The translations under genes were made by a program, and so were the position numbers. 17,964 nt of DNA. It comes from JAATGA01 sp047605605. Its GTDB lineage: Bacteria; Pseudomonadota; Alphaproteobacteria; Rhodobacterales; Rhodobacteraceae. The stretch covers positions 1 through 17,964 of the forward strand of contig JASGFG010000079.1 in the NCBI GenBank assembly GCA_047605605.1, in the 5' to 3' direction. Below are positions 15,035-17,964 of this stretch, piece after piece. Below the pieces are notes generated by a model, which saw nothing but the letters and a program-made list of their open reading frames with translations, searched no databases and was not told where the DNA came from. Each line of letters opens with the position of its first letter. Position 1 is the stretch's first letter.

Positions 15035-16153
15035 GTGAAGCTTTTCCAATGCCAGTGCTGCGGGCAGGTCCTGCATTTCGAGAACACCACCTGCCTGCGG
15101 TGCGGGCGCGCCATCGGCTATCTGCCCGAGGATGACCGGATGGTCGCCGTCGAGGCCGACGGCGCAACCTGGGCCGTCGCCACCGCCACAGGCACCGCCC
15201 CCGATGCGCGCCGCTGGCGGTTTTGCCGCAACTGGGAACTGTCGGCCTGCAACTGGATGGTCGAGGTGGCCGAGGCCGACAATCCCGCCCACCACGATTT
15301 CTGCCTTGCCTGCCAGCACAACCGCACCGTGCCGGATCTGTCCGATCCGTTGAACCTGTTGCGGTGGCAGAAGATCGAGGCGGCCAAGCGGCGGCTGATC
15401 TATACGCTGCGCCGGATGAGGCTGCCGCTGCCGGTGCCGGGCGACGGCCATCCGGAACCGCTGGTCTTCGACTTTCTGGCCGATGCGCCGGGAACTGGGC
15501 GTGTGCTGACCGGGCATGATGACGGCGTCGTCACCATCGCCCTGACCGAGGCCGACGACGCCCAGCGCGAACAGATGCGCACCGACATGCAAGAGGCGTA
15601 TCGCACCCTGCTTGGCCATTTCCGCCACGAGGTCGGGCATTATTACTGGGACATTCTGGTCCGCGACGGCGGCCATCTGGACGCCTTTCGGGCGGCATTC
15701 GGCGATGAAAGCGCCGATTACGCGGAATCGCTTCAGCGGCATTACCAGACCGGCGCACCCGCAGGCTGGGAAAACGACCATGTTTCCGCCTATGCCACCA
15801 TGCACCCCTGGGAGGACTGGGCCGAAACCTGGGCGCATTACCTTCATATGGTCGACACCCTGGAAACCGCCTCGTCTCTGGGCATCCGGGTCGAGCCCGA
15901 GATCGACGAGGATGGAGAGCTTTCGGCCGAAATCGACTTCGACCCCTATCGCGTCCGGCGTGCAAAGCGGCTGATCGCGGCCTGGCGGCCGCTGACCGTT
16001 GCGCTGAACGCGCTGAACAGGTCGATGGGACAGCCCGACCTTTACCCCTTTACCCTGCCCGATCCGGTGCAGGCAAAGCTGGGTTTCGTGCATGATCTGG
16101 TCAGCGCGCAGCGCGTGGCTGCGACGGCCCCGCCCGCGCCCCCGGCAGGCTAG
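15035..16153 (+). CDS. Zinc-ribbon putative zinc-binding metallopeptidase (COG4307-like)
   Basis: This 372-residue protein of unknown physiological role starts at the GTG at 15035 (VKLFQCQCCGQVLHFENT), 6 nt or so after a GGGACAGGG ribosome site. An earlier GTG at 15017 adds six unlikely residues. The N-terminus is a zinc ribbon with Cys6/Cys9 and Cys20/Cys23. A second cysteine set (64, 72, 90, 93) is present in FCRNWELSACNW and DFCLACQ. The metalloprotease motif HEVGHYYWD begins at residue 198, and WEDWAETWAHYLH at 259-271 probably supplies the third zinc ligand. These features match the conserved bacterial family annotated as zinc-ribbon domain-containing putative peptidase. No signal peptide or membrane segment is seen. 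It follows the importer operon by 66 nt. Confidence 0.82.
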   Translation: MKLFQCQCCGQVLHFENTTCLRCGRAIGYLPEDDRMVAVEADGATWAVATATGTAPDARRWRFCRNWELSACNWMVEVAEADNPAHHDFCLACQHNRTVPDLSDPLNLLRWQKIEAAKRRLIYTLRRMRLPLPVPGDGHPEPLVFDFLADAPGTGRVLTGHDDGVVTIALTEADDAQREQMRTDMQEAYRTLLGHFRHEVGHYYWDILVRDGGHLDAFRAAFGDESADYAESLQRHYQTGAPAGWENDHVSAYATMHPWEDWAETWAHYLHMVDTLETASSLGIRVEPEIDEDGELSAEIDFDPYRVRRAKRLIAAWRPLTVALNALNRSMGQPDLYPFTLPDPVQAKLGFVHDLVSAQRVAATAPPAPPAG

Positions 16154-16186
16154 GGCCGCGGCACAGCTTTTCCCGGCTGCAAAGGG

Positions 16187-16214
16187 TTGCGCCGCCCGCG
16201 CGTCTCTCTATAAC
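16187..16214 (+). promoter_or_regulatory. carB: Candidate carB promoter
   Basis: TTGCGC (16187-16192) and TATAAC (16209-16214) are separated by 16 nt in the 144-nt gap before carB. The -10 matches five consensus bases, the -35 only three. The remaining leader (about 80 nt) shows no riboswitch or attenuator that I can recognise. Confidence 0.35.
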
Positions 16215-16297
16215 CGCGCCAATTTGCGTAACGCTTGACGAATCCAGAACCCGGCACCGCCCCATGCGGCACCGGGGCAAAGCTGCGGGGCCGGACC

Positions 16298-17964
<1,667 letters not shown>

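Noticed and set aside
13766..16093. Very long open frame (775 codons) on the minus strand
   Set aside because: It runs antisense across the second permease, the S58 peptidase and the zinc-ribbon peptidase, all of which have clear family motifs. It is a high-GC shadow frame with no ribosome site or motif of its own.

Overview
The window is high-GC, densely coded DNA. Gene content, short intergenic gaps and 1-4 nt start/stop overlaps suggest an alphaproteobacterium, most likely Rhodobacterales (Paracoccus-like). This placement is inference from protein character; no rRNA or other taxonomic marker is present.

Region 1 (1-8113, minus strand) is an aerobic phenylacetate catabolic operon. In transcription order it reads paaJ, paaA, paaB, paaC, paaD, paaE, an extra PaaA-like ferritin-fold gene, paaZ and paaY (cut by the window edge). 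PaaABCE with the maturation protein PaaD epoxidises phenylacetyl-CoA. PaaZ opens and oxidises the ring product. PaaJ performs the thiolytic steps. PaaY is a gamma-carbonic-anhydrase-like hexapeptide thioesterase. The ligase (paaK), the isomerases/dehydrogenase (paaG, paaH) and the thioesterase paaI are not in the window. The two roughly 60-nt gaps inside the operon each hold a GC-rich hairpin.

Region 2 (8114-8268) is the paa control region. It has a good promoter with an extended -10, a TetR-type dyad over the predicted transcription start, and a perfect 12-bp inverted repeat with a 25-nt spacer, one arm of which lies between -35 and -10. Region 3 (8269-10014, minus) holds two regulators in tandem: paaX, and upstream of it an RpiR/SIS-family gene.

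Region 4 (10110-14968, plus) diverges from the rpiR gene. It encodes a complete polyamine-type ABC importer (binding protein, ATPase, two permeases), chained by 4-nt overlaps and followed closely by an S58/P1-family (DmpA-like) self-processing aminopeptidase. The likely logic is uptake of an amine- or peptide-like nutrient followed by hydrolysis, under the divergent RpiR-type regulator, whose SIS domain lacks the usual sugar-phosphate residues.

Region 5 (15035-17964, plus) contains a zinc-ribbon HEXXH metallopeptidase of unknown role and the first half of carB, the large subunit of carbamoyl-phosphate synthase, cut by the right edge. I saw no RNA genes, CRISPR arrays, insertion sequences or prophage genes. 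The items most worth a second look are the PaaA paralogue with a substituted iron ligand, the nested paa control region, and the transporter-peptidase operon with non-canonical ligand pockets in its regulator and binding protein.
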